Source: Russula earlei (Eukaryota; Basidiomycota; Agaricomycetes; Russulales; Russulaceae). Taken from it: a DNA stretch of 63,769 bases. The position numbers and the translations under genes are program-made. The DNA lies in contig JAGFNK010000308.1 of NCBI GenBank assembly GCA_025769875.1, positions 1-63,769 on the forward strand. Direction: 5' to 3'. Each line of letters opens with the position of its first letter. Positions within the stretch are counted from its first letter, which is position 1. The notes beneath the pieces are model-generated. The model had not been told where the DNA came from. It saw nothing but the letters and a program-made list of their open reading frames with translations, and did not search any database. Of the stretch, positions 11,901 through 23,400 are shown piece by piece.

Positions 11901-12417
11901 TAAATTCTGCCCCAAACGGTTCGGACCCTTTACCATCACCAAGAGAATCTCCCACGTCACCTATCAACTACAACTTCCCCCCCAGTGGAAGATCCATAAC
12001 GTGTTTCACACTTCCCTCCTATCTCCAGTCACAGAAACAGCCAAACATGGACCAAATTTTTCCGAACCACCACCTGACCTTATTTCGGGAGAATACGAAG
12101 TTGAAAAAATCACCGCTCAATGTATCCACAGGGGCCATCTCCAGTACAGGGTCCGATGGAAAGGGTACTCCGCAGCAGAAGATACATGGGAGCCCCTTTC
12201 AAACCTTAAAAAAGCTCAAGATGCTATCACCATGTTTCACCTACAACAACCCACCAAGCTTCATACCATGTCTTCCATTGACCTTGACCCCACAGAGTCA
12301 TGTCACTCAGACAAAAGTCTAGATGATCTAGAGGACCAGTTCTCAAACCTTACGATACAACAACGCACCCTACTCCCCCGAATCAACTCCCGTAACCCCC
12401 CCTTCTTATTCAGTTAA
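8930..12417 (+). pseudogene. pol: Pol of Gypsy element D: protease-RT-RNase H-integrase-chromodomain (broken)
   Basis: Domains in order: aspartic protease with DSGATENFIS (~9060); reverse transcriptase with NYLDDVAIATG (~10006) and a preceding VVDY..LNN; RNase H with TDTSQFTTGAIL (~10460) and CADALS; integrase HHCC zinc finger (H..H..CATC, ~11060-11190) and DDE core (AIDWIVDLP, IISDRNSRF, GQSERTNQTLE); chromodomain (~12095-12235, YRVRWKGYSAAEDTWEP). In-frame TGA stops occur at 9122, 9476, 9491, 9713 and 10808, most where related proteins carry Arg. Near 11320-11350 the frame changes and the segment between the first and second catalytic Asp is shortened. TAA ends the chromodomain frame at 12415. 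It is non-functional as it stands. Confidence 0.9.
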
Positions 12418-12418
12418 T

Positions 12419-13948
12419 GACTCCACTATCCCCAACCGCGGGCATACCATCTTTAACATAGCCACCAGGGAACAACTTTTTTCCAGAATTCTCTCCCCTG
12501 GCGACTTCCGTGGCTTTCAACTTCTTATGATGGACCCCCGTTTCTCAGAGTTTCATTTATTCATACGAAGAGCAGTACTTACGGATTTGGTATGGAACCA
12601 TATAATACGGTCAGCCTCCATAAATACCCCCACTCCTTCAGAGTGGTCGGCCTGGCATCACGAACACGCTACCTCCACTTACAATACTCCCATGTCATCT
12701 CCTGCTCCCAACTCATCTCCTCTACCTATCCTCACTCCCTCCCCCACAATCAAACAAGAACCCCTCTCGCCCGAGGTCATCCAACACATCATTGACCAAC
12801 ACACCTTCATCGTCCCAGAAGAAACCAAACTCCAGGACCTTGCCGCCACCCTTAACCCACTTGCCATCCATGAAGGAACCCCTTCACCCACCCCGACTGA
12901 AGTGGACCCCACTCACCCTGGCCCCCCTTGGTTTGTTTACGAACCTTACATGCATGTTCCCCCTTTTTACATTCACGTTAATGGACAAAAACACCTTCTA
13001 CCGTACTTACGCGTCGCCCTTTATAATGATGAACCCATGCTTCTAGGAACTATGGGTCGAGGGGAACCCGCATATGGAGAAAAGCTCATCACCAGACCCG
13101 TGGTCTCTGCCCCCCATCCTTCTGTGACCGCCTCTGACCTCCGCCTCCTAATCAAGGACCATCCTTTCCACTTTGACACCGCCCAGGCCCTCGAAAACCT
13201 TCATGACCCTGGTGCCCTTGCTGATGTCTACCGTCTCCGCAATGCCTCCTTTCAGCTAAAAGTCTTGGAGGGCAAGCATGCCTCCATCCAAGGGGCCTTA
13301 AGTGTCCTTCAAGGACAACTTGCTGATCGACTTCACGAGATCCAGGCTCACACCAAAGAAACCGCCACCATCTGCAGTCACCTTCGAGCCAACAATACTT
13401 CCGTCCGAGTCCGTCACCAGCTCAACAACCTGATGTCTGATGGGGGTCTCACCTGCAATACTGGACCTTATTATTCATTGGCAGGGAGTTACGACAAAAT
13501 CAAGGAATCAAAAGAACCGTCCACTTCTTCTTCTCCTCCATTACCCACTCGCCCTCCCCTTTCCCTGACCCCCCCCCTTGAATACCTCCCTCGTGTCGTT
13601 GACCAATCCCAGAATGATGCCCCTATGGGCTCACCCTCCCACTTCCCTCAGATGTATTCCGATGACACTAGTACCCCCAACACTCCTCTCACCCCCGCAC
13701 ATATGACCAAGGCACAATGACATCAACTCCAGAAGCGACAACACGTCTGCAAACATTGCAGCACCAGAGGGCACTGGAACAAGGATTGCAATAGACCCCA
13801 CACCAACTGTAGCGGACAGGTGGATTGCATCCTTAGAAGGACCCATCGGAGCTACAGAGGCTTCTGTCCTAGAGCAACGGGGCCCCAGAGCACGTGGCCA
13901 GAAGTCGAAAATGATGAACTCTGCGAGTCGGGCCCTGAGACCGATTAG
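12419..13948 (+). CDS. Post-chromodomain module of element D: coiled coil plus second zinc knuckle
   Basis: The frame is open from just after the chromodomain stop, in another phase, to TAG at 13946-13948, except for one TGA at 13718-13720 where CGA (Arg) is likely ancestral. Contents: a conserved-looking N-terminal block (REQLFSRILSPGDF.., MDPRFSEFHLFIRRAV, residues ~15-65), a Pro/Ser/Thr-rich linker, a coiled-coil-like stretch (~275-330), then CKHCSTRGHWNKDC followed by PHTNC and a C..HRSY..C tail. In element E the equivalent region is fused in frame behind the chromodomain. Here it was therefore probably the C-terminus of the polyprotein, now separated by an indel. Function unknown; the knuckle suggests nucleic-acid binding. 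Confidence 0.7.
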
Positions 13949-13965
13949 TTCGGAGAACTAAGCAT

Positions 13966-13973
13966 GAGGGGGG
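13966..13973 (+). promoter_or_regulatory. Polypurine tract of element D
   Basis: GAGGGGGG ends five bases before the 3' LTR (13979). It is the expected primer for plus-strand DNA synthesis. Confidence 0.7.
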
Positions 13974-13978
13974 CATGA

Positions 13979-14629
13979 TGTTGTAATTTACCCCCTTATT
14001 GGTTTGCCCATTATTCTCTTGTTATTTTTCCTCCTTACCACCCTCTTTCCCTTGGTTACCATTTCATCCCTTGATGTTGATGGTCCCTTACTGTTTCATC
14101 TATTGTGTTTCACTTATTGTGTTTCACCTATTGTGTTTCACCTATTGTGTTTCACTTATTATGTTTCACCTATTGTTGAGTTATCTTTGCTATTGGCTCA
14201 CCTTTATCTATTGTTCTGCTTATAGTACTGTACAGCCTCGCTACATACAGTATTTAAGTGCCTGTAGAAGCTGGGGAATGCCCCAAGCTTAGCTTTGTCC
14301 CATCTCCTGTCGCATCCCTTTTTTGCCCTGTACTGTCTCTCAATCACAACTTGTGTTGTGCTGGCTTACACTCTGCTTGACCTGAACTCATCACAAGGAA
14401 CCTTTGTGTTCCTCTTCCTCTCCTGCCTCTCCATCATTGTCCTCCTCTTCTGTGAAACCAGGAGATCAACTCTGTCTGCGAATTAGGTCATCCTTGACTT
14501 AGTCTTGAGATGCTAAACCCTTGAACCGGTCTCCTTGAGCCGGCCCCACTGAACCCTTGAACCAAGTCACAGGGACTTGGCCCCCACTGAACCTTGAGCT
14601 AATGCTCTTACGGCCACAACGCCGTAACA
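13979..14629 (+). repeat. 3' LTR of Gypsy element D
   Basis: 651 bp. By direct comparison it differs from the 5' LTR at nine positions: eight transitions and one transversion. Six of the transitions fall in CpG/TpG/CpA contexts. Identity is about 98.6%. Confidence 0.95.
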
Positions 14630-15510
14630 ACCCTTTAAGACAACCCTAATATCCTTATATTGGATGTTGATGAAGATACTATAGACCCTAGAATGCATTA
14701 TTAGACTAACTCTACTTAATAACCATAGAACAAACTATAAGACACTACTAGGGACCTTAATACTGATATTAGGGTCAACTCTAAGGACCCTAATAGAACT
14801 TTATTAAGGGCTTTATAGGAAACACCTCCTCACTGTCAAATACTCCAAGTCTCCAAAAGATTGGCCCTAAACTAACTAACATTAAATGAATCAGATGCCT
14901 TGCACATGCACTAGGCAGTGAACTTGTGGACACTAGAGGCCCCTACTCATCATCTAGGGCCTCCTTACTCAGCAGCTTACTGAGCATGACTGAGCATGCT
15001 CACTAAGTGTTCCCCAATGTCTTACTCATCTCTCATTGTGCTTGATAACTAAGTTATCACTTGTTCCCTATTTAGCAGTTCCCCTTGTAGTATATAAGTG
15101 CTCAATAAAGTAGCAGACAGTCTTCAGACTGTCCATTTGATTTGTGGCACTCTATTACCAAGGGTACTCCTTTGTCACTGCCCTATATAGTACATCCTGG
15201 CTCTCTCTTTTTGTGACCATCTCTCACAGCCCATACCAGTCCCTTTCTGGTACTTGCTACTCATTTGACTTTGCTCTTCACCAACTTCATCCTTGAACTT
15301 AGTCAACTCATCTCTGAGCTCCTGTCTCACTCTTGAACTAGATTGTTCAACAGTGAGTTATGACAACAAGAGAGATCACAAGATATAAAGAGATCACAAG
15401 ACCAGTAAGTAAAAGACATATGAAAACAGGCAGTCCATAGCACAAAGTAAGAAGTAAACAAGAAAGGAAAATGTTGTAAACACTCACAGCCAACACCATT
15501 CTCCAAGTCA

Positions 15511-15822
15511 TCAGACTTGTCTCCCTAACCCTATCCTCTCACTCTTAGATGTAGAATGTAGGTTCCATATATTACCCTTCTTCCCCTTTCCTTCATGGAC
15601 ACTCTTGTTCTGCATCTTGTTCAGTTCTCCCTGTGCTATGCTTTGAATATTGTTGTGGTCCTTTGCTTTTGCATTTTCAATAATGTATTTCAAAGCATCT
15701 TCCTTCCCTTGTGGACCAGTAAACACATTAAACCGGTCATCCCAAAGAGGGGGCTTATAACCCCCACTTCCACAAGGGATAGTCAACTTCAAGGAAAATA
15801 GAGAACTTGAATAGGTCTGCAC
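15511..15822 (-). CDS. Hypothetical small ORF
   Basis: 103 codons, Lys/Asn-rich in the C-terminal half, with a peptide-like core (PPLWDDRFNVFTGPQGKED) that does not look random. I recognise no family. It lies between the repeat cluster and a gene-poor spacer, without an obvious promoter, and could be a fragment of an unidentified mobile element or a remnant exon. Confidence that it is a gene is low. Confidence 0.2.
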   Translation of the reverse strand: MQTYSSSLFSLKLTIPCGSGGYKPPLWDDRFNVFTGPQGKEDALKYIIENAKAKDHNNIQSIAQGELNKMQNKSVHEGKGKKGNIWNLHSTSKSERIGLGRQV

Positions 15823-17940
15823 ACCTCATCAGCAAACGAAGGAGCAATGCCAATGGCCATGCAGGATATGGCAAGAATGTAGGAGATGTGCATCATTATT
15901 TGTGCGTGTGCGTGAGAATATGGCTTTTAAAAGTTATCGAAGGTGTTGAGGTATGAAGATGGTGGCAAGGATTAATATTGTCGGTAACTGGTACCTGCCA
16001 GTATGTGAAGCGCAGCTTGAAAGAATTGTGAACCAGTAGGCATTGGCTTTATACTGTGGTGAGTCCACCACCCCTGTCACAATCGGCAGCATCTGCATCA
16101 TGATCCGTTGCAACATAGTTCACCGTTGATGCATCATGATTGTGATTGAAAGTTCCAGGGTTGCAAGTTGAAGCAACGAGCGCGTACTAGTAAAAGCGAC
16201 TTGAAATCGTCTCAGGAATGCTGAGCTCACATCTGCCGCTGAGAAGGAGAGCAAACTTGTTTGTTATCATGTACTACTACTAGTAAGACCACTGGCAAAG
16301 GTGCTGGCGCAGCACTTACACCATCAGGAAAACACATAAATATTTTTTAGCTTTATAAAGTCTTTATAGAGTCAAAAAAGTTGAAAAGTCAATGGTCACT
16401 TGGACTGACCCTAATTCTAGAAAGTTGTGACCCAAATATCATCTATATAGCCAAGAAAGTTGAGAAAGCTGCATAAGTTCTGCAAAGTTCTCAAAAGTTG
16501 GAAAGTCACATCAGCCAGCCTTAGGGCTATCAACCAATTTCCACTCTAATGCATGAAAAAATGTTATTGCTAAAGTTAAGAGCCCTCTCTGTCCAATGTT
16601 GGTTTGGGACATATCAGGGACTTTAACAGACTTTACAAACTTTACTACCATTTCTGGCTTTATGGAGGCTTGAATGGTGCTTTACTACTTTATGAACTTT
16701 CAACTTTGGAAATACTCCCAATAAAGCTAAAAAGTCAAAAAAGTCATAAATTTTCTTGTGATTTTGCTGATGACTGGACTCGGTATGACTCCTGACACTG
16801 ACACGAGCCATTGTTATGCCAGGGCAGTCAACTACGAGGCGCTCTCAACAACTGTGGCCAGTCGATGCCAGCGGCCTCAAGTAGACTGTACACGCGCATC
16901 ACTACTGATTGCTGGACCGTGCGGTACCCTAGTCGCTAGACTATATTACTAGTACCCTTCATCTCATGTACGTCGTGATACCTGAATCATATGCCAATAC
17001 GACGACCACGGACCTGAGGCCATTTGTCAGTGCGCCTTGTGCGTTCTTAGTAGTATATGGATGGTGTTATTTGACCATCTCCTCCCCTTTAAGCAAAACA
17101 TCAGGAAAAATGTTTCCAGTCTGTAGACCCCAGTTAAATAATAAATAACTGATTGAATAAATGATTGAAATTAAAATTTAATTTGCTTTGAAGCACCGCT
17201 TCTCGCCTTTTTGGAAACGATCACATGATCTATCCTAACCGCGGAAACAACTGGTGATTCGTGCTGCTAGTTGGCGTGGGTGGGTTGGCGAATTTGAGTT
17301 CAACTATCCACGTAGACATTGAATGCATCGATTACTACTGGTCGGAGACATTCCGGGCGGATGAGGCATCTTGGATGTTCCGCGTGTTTCATACTCCTTT
17401 CTGATCAATTAGCTGTCTACTATTGGTATATATCTAATAATACATATCACAGGGACGAAAGGTTTCATCCCGGTCTCAGGATGCATGTATGGATCACATT
17501 TTGCCCTGACATGGACATCAACTCATCCTATTGCATCTTCAGTGATCTGCGTGATTTTCAAAAACTATATAGCCATTTCGGTTTGGCCATGGCGCCAATG
17601 GGTTCGAGCTTCGAATCGTTTCACAGGTTAAGACACGTTTCCACATATTGAAATATGCCTCGAATTCTATCGTCGATCGAGACTGTCATATTAGGTCAAA
17701 ATCCGGTTGAGTGCGGGTGTACTGTTCAATCGATTCATAGTCGGTAAGAAGTGCCAATTGATTCTATTGCGGCGCTAGACGGATGTTGGTGGACACCGAC
17801 CAGTCTTTGCAAATAAAGATACGTTACACTGATCCTCGGTGGCAGCCAGCATCATATGTACACCCGAAAACCAACAGGCGATCATTGATTCATACGTCGT
17901 TGCATCCAGCCGATCACAGTCTTGTTGCTCAGCCAACCTT
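15823..17940. other. Gene-poor spacer
   Basis: Apart from the AT-rich inverted-repeat element at 16346-16733, I see no gene. Open frames are short, lack recognisable motifs and have no neighbouring exon that would extend them. Composition becomes more balanced towards 17.3 kb, consistent with a transition from repeats to host-gene DNA. Confidence 0.5.
16346..16733. repeat. AT-rich MITE-like inverted-repeat element
   Basis: TTTTTAGCTTTAT at the left end is perfectly repeated inverted (ATAAAGCTAAAAA) at the right end. The interior has many AAAGTT/AACTTT and AAAGTC/GACTTT words in opposite halves, so the ~390 bases could fold back. There is no open frame, and clear target duplications were not resolved. 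It could be a non-autonomous DNA transposon. Confidence 0.4.
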
Positions 17941-20007
17941 CTAAGCTAAGTCACTCGCGTTGGATGCCGTCACCCACTCATTCACCCATGTCACAACGTC
18001 CCTCGCCATTTGTATGCCCTGAGCACGCCTGTCCGGTGCATGCATTCCTGCACGACGTTCTAACTTGCGCTGTGCGCCCGCGTGCCACGCGTGTGAAATG
18101 GCGGAAGCCCACTCCCCAGCCTCGTATTCCTCGCGGGTCATCTCCACGCCAATGCCTTCGCGCTGGAGCAGGAGGCGCAAGCCCTGCTCCTCAACGAAAA
18201 GTGGCCGCGGCACTGACGTGTGAAATTCGATAAATGGACAGCCAATGAGATAGGATATAACCTCTACTCACCATAAACGAATGGTGTGCACGAATCAACG
18301 CATTCAGAAACAGATCCGTAACCCTACAAAGTGTAAGTGCAAGTAGTTTGATACCAGTAGATGGGACACACGAGCTTGCCCAGTAAGACGTCGCCAACTG
18401 CCATGAGGTCGGGCATATACACGTCAATGGGGGCGATGTAGAACCCCTCAGGCAGATCATTATCCTCGTCGGAGATTTCACCAATGGGGCGGGCGTCACG
18501 TCGCCTAATCTGCCACTCCTGCAAATCGGCGACACCGCACACGACCGCGATCCAAGACGCGTCAGGTAGCATCAGACTACGGACGTATGCCTTCTCGTCC
18601 TCCACGGAACCATTCCCGTGTGGGAGGTCAATAGGCGTTGGAGGTACGGCGGTAACTACCGGGTCGGACGGACTCGAAATAGTTGACAGTGCCGGTGGAC
18701 CGGGGACAAAGATATGCAATGGTTCAAATACCTGCCCTGGGGCCCCCGCACCGTCTCCCCTTGTGAGGAGGTCGAGCTCTAGTGACAATTCACCAGTACA
18801 AGCCTGAGATTTCAGCTTGTCTTTATCCTCAAGTGGAGGGTGACCGGGTGACCCTGGGCAAGATGGAGTGCGGCTCCGAGAGGGTTTGTGGAACACTTGG
18901 CCACCGAACGAAACAACCAAGATCTTGGTGGTGATCGGGTCGTGGAGATCTCTTGAAACGCCAATAGACGAAAGAAAGCGAGAGCGACCTTCGGGGGTAT
19001 AAATACCATCGTTGGGAGGGCGGACAAGTAATGGCGCGAGATGGACGTTGCGTGGTTTGGGTTTTGCAATGGGAGGGGTATCGGGATGAAAAGGGGGGAA
19101 TGGTATCGATGGGTAGAGGGTATATGTTTGAGGATCTTGAATGAGATGGTTGACTACCTGAGGCTTGAAATTTTGGGAAACAGGGCTGATCCATTGAGTT
19201 GCTGGGAGTAACGGGGAGACACTAAAGGAAGGAATCGGGATGGCACCCGGAAGTACTAGAAGTAAGTCAGCGTGACGGTAGCCCTCAAAAAGCTGTTGAA
19301 CCAAGGGAAAGAGGGTTTTTGCTGGTATCGGAGTGTCAAGGTCAGAAGGGTGGCTTGTAAAGCCGTTCGATTTGGCTAGCAGATGCTGAGATGGGGATTG
19401 TTCGACGAAAGAAGCAGAAAGCAGGCTATAAATAGAATCAAAAGTGAAATTGGTGATCAAAACTGAAGGAATGCGGGCTTTGTGAGCTGCGAGGCTTTTA
19501 AATAGTAAGGATTTCTGGTACTTGAGCGACAAGATACATATTACACACAACGCAAGGAAGGCTGCGTCGCTTAAGACGCAATCTGCTTCGATTTCTCGAA
19601 GCCATTGGGCTTCTTCTTCTACTTTTTGTTCCTTCTTGCTGAGGAAGGATTCTAGGATGTGTAGGCTCTTCTGCCTATCTACATGGTACCTGGGAGCGGC
19701 ATTTAAACATGCGCATAAAGTCCGGCTATATAAGAAGCAACGAACGCTAATGGTTGAAGGATAACAGGGTCAATCTCCGCGCTACGGTATATTGCTCCTA
19801 GGGCTACTGCTGTGGCGAAGACGCGCTTTGGAGCGGAGGATACGATATACACCGTGTGTGGTTCTTCAAGGGAGAGTAGGTGACGGGCGAATGCTGCAAC
19901 CCGGGTCGCATGTCCAAAGCCTAATGACACGTTGGGACCGACATGGAAGATAGAGTTCCGTACGTACCATGACCAGAACAGTAATACGCAAAACATAAGG
20001 GGGACAT
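17941..20007 (-). CDS. Glycosyltransferase-like protein (L-arabinokinase N-terminal type)
   Basis: Six exons can be joined with GT..AG introns: 20007-19968, 19920-19746, 19689-19549, 19494-18372, 18323-18272, 18212-17941, giving 600 residues in one frame. The start is the ATG of MSPLCFAYYCSG. The N-terminus has the glycine-rich YYCSGHGFGHATRV motif of nucleotide-sugar-binding GT-B folds. The middle has PSVLITNFTFDS. The C-terminal half has LGKLGYGSVSECVDSCTPFVY and RPLFVEEQGLRLLL, resembling the second Rossmann domain of UDP-glycosyltransferases. Similar fungal proteins are often annotated after plant L-arabinokinase, but no GHMP kinase domain is seen here. A long Pro/Ser-rich insert (about residues 260-380) looks disordered. 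The substrate is unknown. Divergently transcribed from the paladin-like gene. Confidence 0.7.
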
Positions 20008-20420
20008 GCTTGGCGTGATGATGCACTTGTTATCACCTTTGACAACTTCTTTGTTCCCCACGACGGGATGACCTTCGCCACGTCAAAGGAACTCTGACTC
20101 TACAGACGGGAAGAAGCATACTATACATATATCACAGCACTTCTGTGCTGTATGATGCTTTTCGTGCTCTGCTTTATTCGACGGAGGACTGTGAATGGAG
20201 ATGTCAAAGCGGTGTAACAGTGCGGGGAGGGGGACAAGTTAAACGCAAAAGGCTGAGGCTGAAGTTTGGATTTTAGAATTTGAATTGCAGGAATACATTG
20301 GGTAGGCTATATTGGTAGGAGAGCATATAGCCTACTTCAACCTGCCGACCTGTAACGTCCATCCACCTCAATTACCTTCCTAGACGAACACTGCTCGAAA
20401 CCACCGTATCCTGGGCCGAT
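20008..20420. promoter_or_regulatory. Divergent promoter region
   Basis: 413 bases separate the starts of the glycosyltransferase-like gene (minus) and the paladin-like gene (plus). Pyrimidine-rich stretches and TATA-like ATACATATAT (~20120) are present, but no recognised operator. Both genes presumably take their promoters from here. Confidence 0.5.
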
Positions 20421-23400
20421 ATGGCACAAATACCACAAACAGGTGCCAGCGAACTTCCCGTCACAAGACCTCCCCCGTTCGCATCCCAATTGCACCCATT
20501 ATCCCTACCTCCCAGTCCTATAAGTACTTCGCCTGCCCCCATTCCGATACAGAAACCGCAATGCTCCCCCCCACAGTCTAATACTGAACGCTGCGACGGT
20601 CTTCCTGTCTCTTTTCAGGATTTGATGCCCCACCTCCTTAGGTCAGCCCCCTCCATCGTGAAGACAAGGTCGGGAAGTGTTCTGTCTCGGGGATTCATTC
20701 TGAAGACAGATCATTACCCTTCAGGTGAGCCAACTAGCCGCCAATGTATGCCTTCCATCGAATCCCGTACAGGGCGGGCGCTCGATCTTGACCTTAACGT
20801 TCACGGTGCCCCAAATTTCCGCGCCCCCAGAACTGGCAGCTTGAATGTGTTTGGCGCCGCTCAACCGCGATCTCAAGGCCTGAGAGCCATCCTCTCTATT
20901 CTTAGAGCACGTCCAACGGAGATCTCACCATCGCACGTGGTCTGGTTTTCAACACGAGAGGAGCCTATTGGTACTGCTCAGACAGCTCCTTCGCTGTTCC
21001 AGCTTTCCTTACGTGTTTTTTGAGGAATCAGTGTACATTTCTGGGCGCCCGTTTGTCCTTCGCGATTCGTCAGAACCAAGAAAGACTCTGCCTCTCTCAG
21101 ATCGGCCGGAGAATCTCGAAGCAATCGAACAGCGACTCAAGAATGATATTCTCGCTGAGAGTGTCAGGTATGCTCGTCTCATACGGCCGCTTGATATGCG
21201 CCAAATCTGTCAATCTTTCGTGTAGGTTCGGTGGTCTCATCTTAACGCATAACGAGATAGGTAACGAGTTGCCCGTTTCCCTGTCATATTGCCCACTTAA
21301 CGGAAGTGAAGCAATCGAGGACGGCGACGGTGCTATTCTGCCTACATGGACTGCTGTAGACTCTAACAACGTCAGAACTTCTCGAGAACTTTGGGAATAT
21401 ATGAGAAGTGAAGGGTGGCACGTGGAGGTGAGCGCTGCGGTATGAGCCTTTCAAATGTAGGTGCTCAGAATGATATACAATAGTATCACCGGTCAGTCCG
21501 TGGCCCTTCAGGGAGCTGAAGTCTGACTCGCTTCAGCATACCGATTTCCCCAGATCGTCCAATTGAAGTGTGTATCCCATGGGTTCCATTTTCATTTCAT
21601 TTCATCTGATCTAAGTCCCAAGGATGATTATGTCGATGCGTATCTACGAGTTATCAAGAATGCCGATCCACTCAGGACTTCCTTGGTATTCTCTTGCGGT
21701 ATGGGTGCTGTGCGGACGACATTTGCGATGACGGCCGCGTGTCTTGTGCGTCGCAGGCAACTCATTTTGCGTGGCCTCCCGGACCCGTATGTAACCAAGT
21801 TCCTGAATGGACCTCAATTGTCGAACCCGGCCAGTGGCGTCAATACAGTCAGTCGAAACCAACTCTTTCTGTTTATTTGTTGATTTCTCGGTCTACATAT
21901 AACGCAGCCCAGCGGATATAGGGTAGGTTCCCTGTCCCTTCTATCGATTGGCATTGATTCAGTTTTATAGACGCCTCCGCACAGTATTCTCGGCGAGGCC
22001 AAGATTCGCCAAGCGCTTGAGCAAGCGAATGCCCAGCAAGACCTCAATCGTTCGCTTCTGCGTCTGACCAGCATCCTACAACATATCATTCCCAGTGGTC
22101 CAGCACACCACGTGATCGACTTACTACTTTCGAATCCATCGCTACTCGATGATCTGCGCAAGGCACATATGGGTAGTTATGGTATAATACTGAGCCTGTT
22201 GGGGTGCTTGGACGACGGGCCGAAGTCAAAGAAGCTTGTGGATAGAGTGATAGATAGTTGTAAGTGCTGACGAACGTATCGACGGTGTGCGGGTCATTTG
22301 ACTTTCAGGTCAGGTGACCATGTTGTCAATTTACGAGAAGACATTCTGGTACACAGGATCAAGTATGCACTCAGCAGCCTCGATGAACCCAGCGGGAACG
22401 TGCTTCTCCAGAGAGCAGGCAAGGCTCTAGAGAAATAGTATGTAGTAGAGTCGCGCTCTCGTGGTATTTATTACGGAGTTGATTTCACGAGCAGTTTTTT
22501 TATCGTCGCCTTTGCGAGCTACGTGGAGGCGCAGCACGACTATTCCTTGTCCTTTTCTACTTGGCTTAAGGTTCCTCGCTTCTTTCGGAGTCCTTAGCTG
22601 TTTACTTACCATCCGTCGGATTGTAGGCAAGGACGGAGATTTATAAGTAAGCTCAGAGCATTTTACTCGTTTGTTCCGCGTATCTTCATGACATTCCAGC
22701 CAAGTCTTGTTTCTGCGCAAGTCATATGGCACTCGTCTAAGCATCTTCTCTCCCGTCCACGACCTTTCTTCCCTTTCAAGGTCTGGTCCTCGGCGGTCCC
22801 TGGTACGCGGACAAACGAACGATGTCGCCATATCAGGAGGTCAAGTCTTAGGCGATGAATACTCTGACCACGTCTTGAAGGTGCGCCATTTCCCGAGCGA
22901 GTTTATCTGCAGGTCTTCATATCCTATCGTAGAACCGGAGTGGCATCATTTTACGAGAGGGGTTAACAGCCTTCTATCTGGGTCTTAGGCTGCAGCGTTG
23001 CTCATAAGTTTTGACTAGCATGCTACTCAAGTCCGATCAATGGTTTTCCGAATCACAGCCCGTCTCGCTCGAGATGCGCGGGGCGATCAACTTCCGCAAC
23101 ATTCCAGGCACAAATATTTATGCTCTCGGCCAGCCCACTATTGAAGCAGTAGATGAGGTCATAGATCGCATAAAGCAAGCGCATCCTCAGGCAGCACGTA
23201 TCGCATGGGTGACTCTTCGTGAGGAACCCATCGTATATGTAAATGGTACGCCCTACTGTTTGAGGAAGGAGCGGTTCTCCCTGCGAAATATGAAAGGTCA
23301 GGACGATCCATCTAGACTGAGCTGTCTCTTCTGACTCAGAATCGAAAGATTATGGTGGTATTTCAGCGGAACGGTTAGAAGTCCTAGAAGAGCGCCTTAG

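Larger units (their letters stand above)
6776..14629 (+). mobile_element. Full-length Ty3/Gypsy chromodomain retrotransposon (element D)
   Basis: It is 7854 bp long, has 651-bp LTRs at both ends and an exact ACCCT target duplication (6771-6775, 14630-14634). Order: LTR, putative self-priming site, leader, gag with zinc knuckle, protease, reverse transcriptase, RNase H, integrase, chromodomain, coiled-coil module, second zinc knuckle, purine tract, LTR. Pol after integrase order (PR-RT-RH-INT-chromo) places it in the chromoviruses. The copy is inactive: several TGA stops and a damaged integrase. The LTRs differ at nine positions, so it is fairly recent. Confidence 0.95.
6540..15365 (+). mobile_element. 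Solo LTR family A split by Gypsy element D, TSD ACAAG
   Basis: 6540-6775 and 14635-15365 together make one LTR-A in its sense orientation, TGTCATGAACC..GAGTTATGACA. It is flanked by ACAAG at 6535-6539 and 15366-15370. It carries TATA-like GTAGTATATAAG near 15095 followed by CAATAAAG. It is more CpG-depleted than the copies at 1869 and 5543. The Gypsy element D is inserted at ACCCT. Confidence 0.88.
5446..15485 (-). repeat. LTR family C, reverse fragment hosting a 3-level nest
   Basis: Three separated pieces (5446-5542, 6506-6539, 15366-15485) read as one reverse LTR-C when the insertions between them are removed. The junctions run GTTACCTG|GACATG and ATCACATGACAAG-ACAAG|AGAGATCAC, as in the uninterrupted copy near 1405-1470. 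It ends in AAAATGTTGTAAACA. Confidence 0.75.

Noticed and set aside
16604..16811. Short ORFs inside the AT-rich inverted-repeat element
   Set aside because: They arise from the repetitive AAAGT/ACTTT words and have mirror frames on the other strand.
17190..17240. GCTTCTCGCCTTTTTGG resembles the start of U2 snRNA
   Set aside because: Only about 17-25 bases are similar. The branch-point-recognition part of U2 does not follow, and no snRNA promoter is evident.
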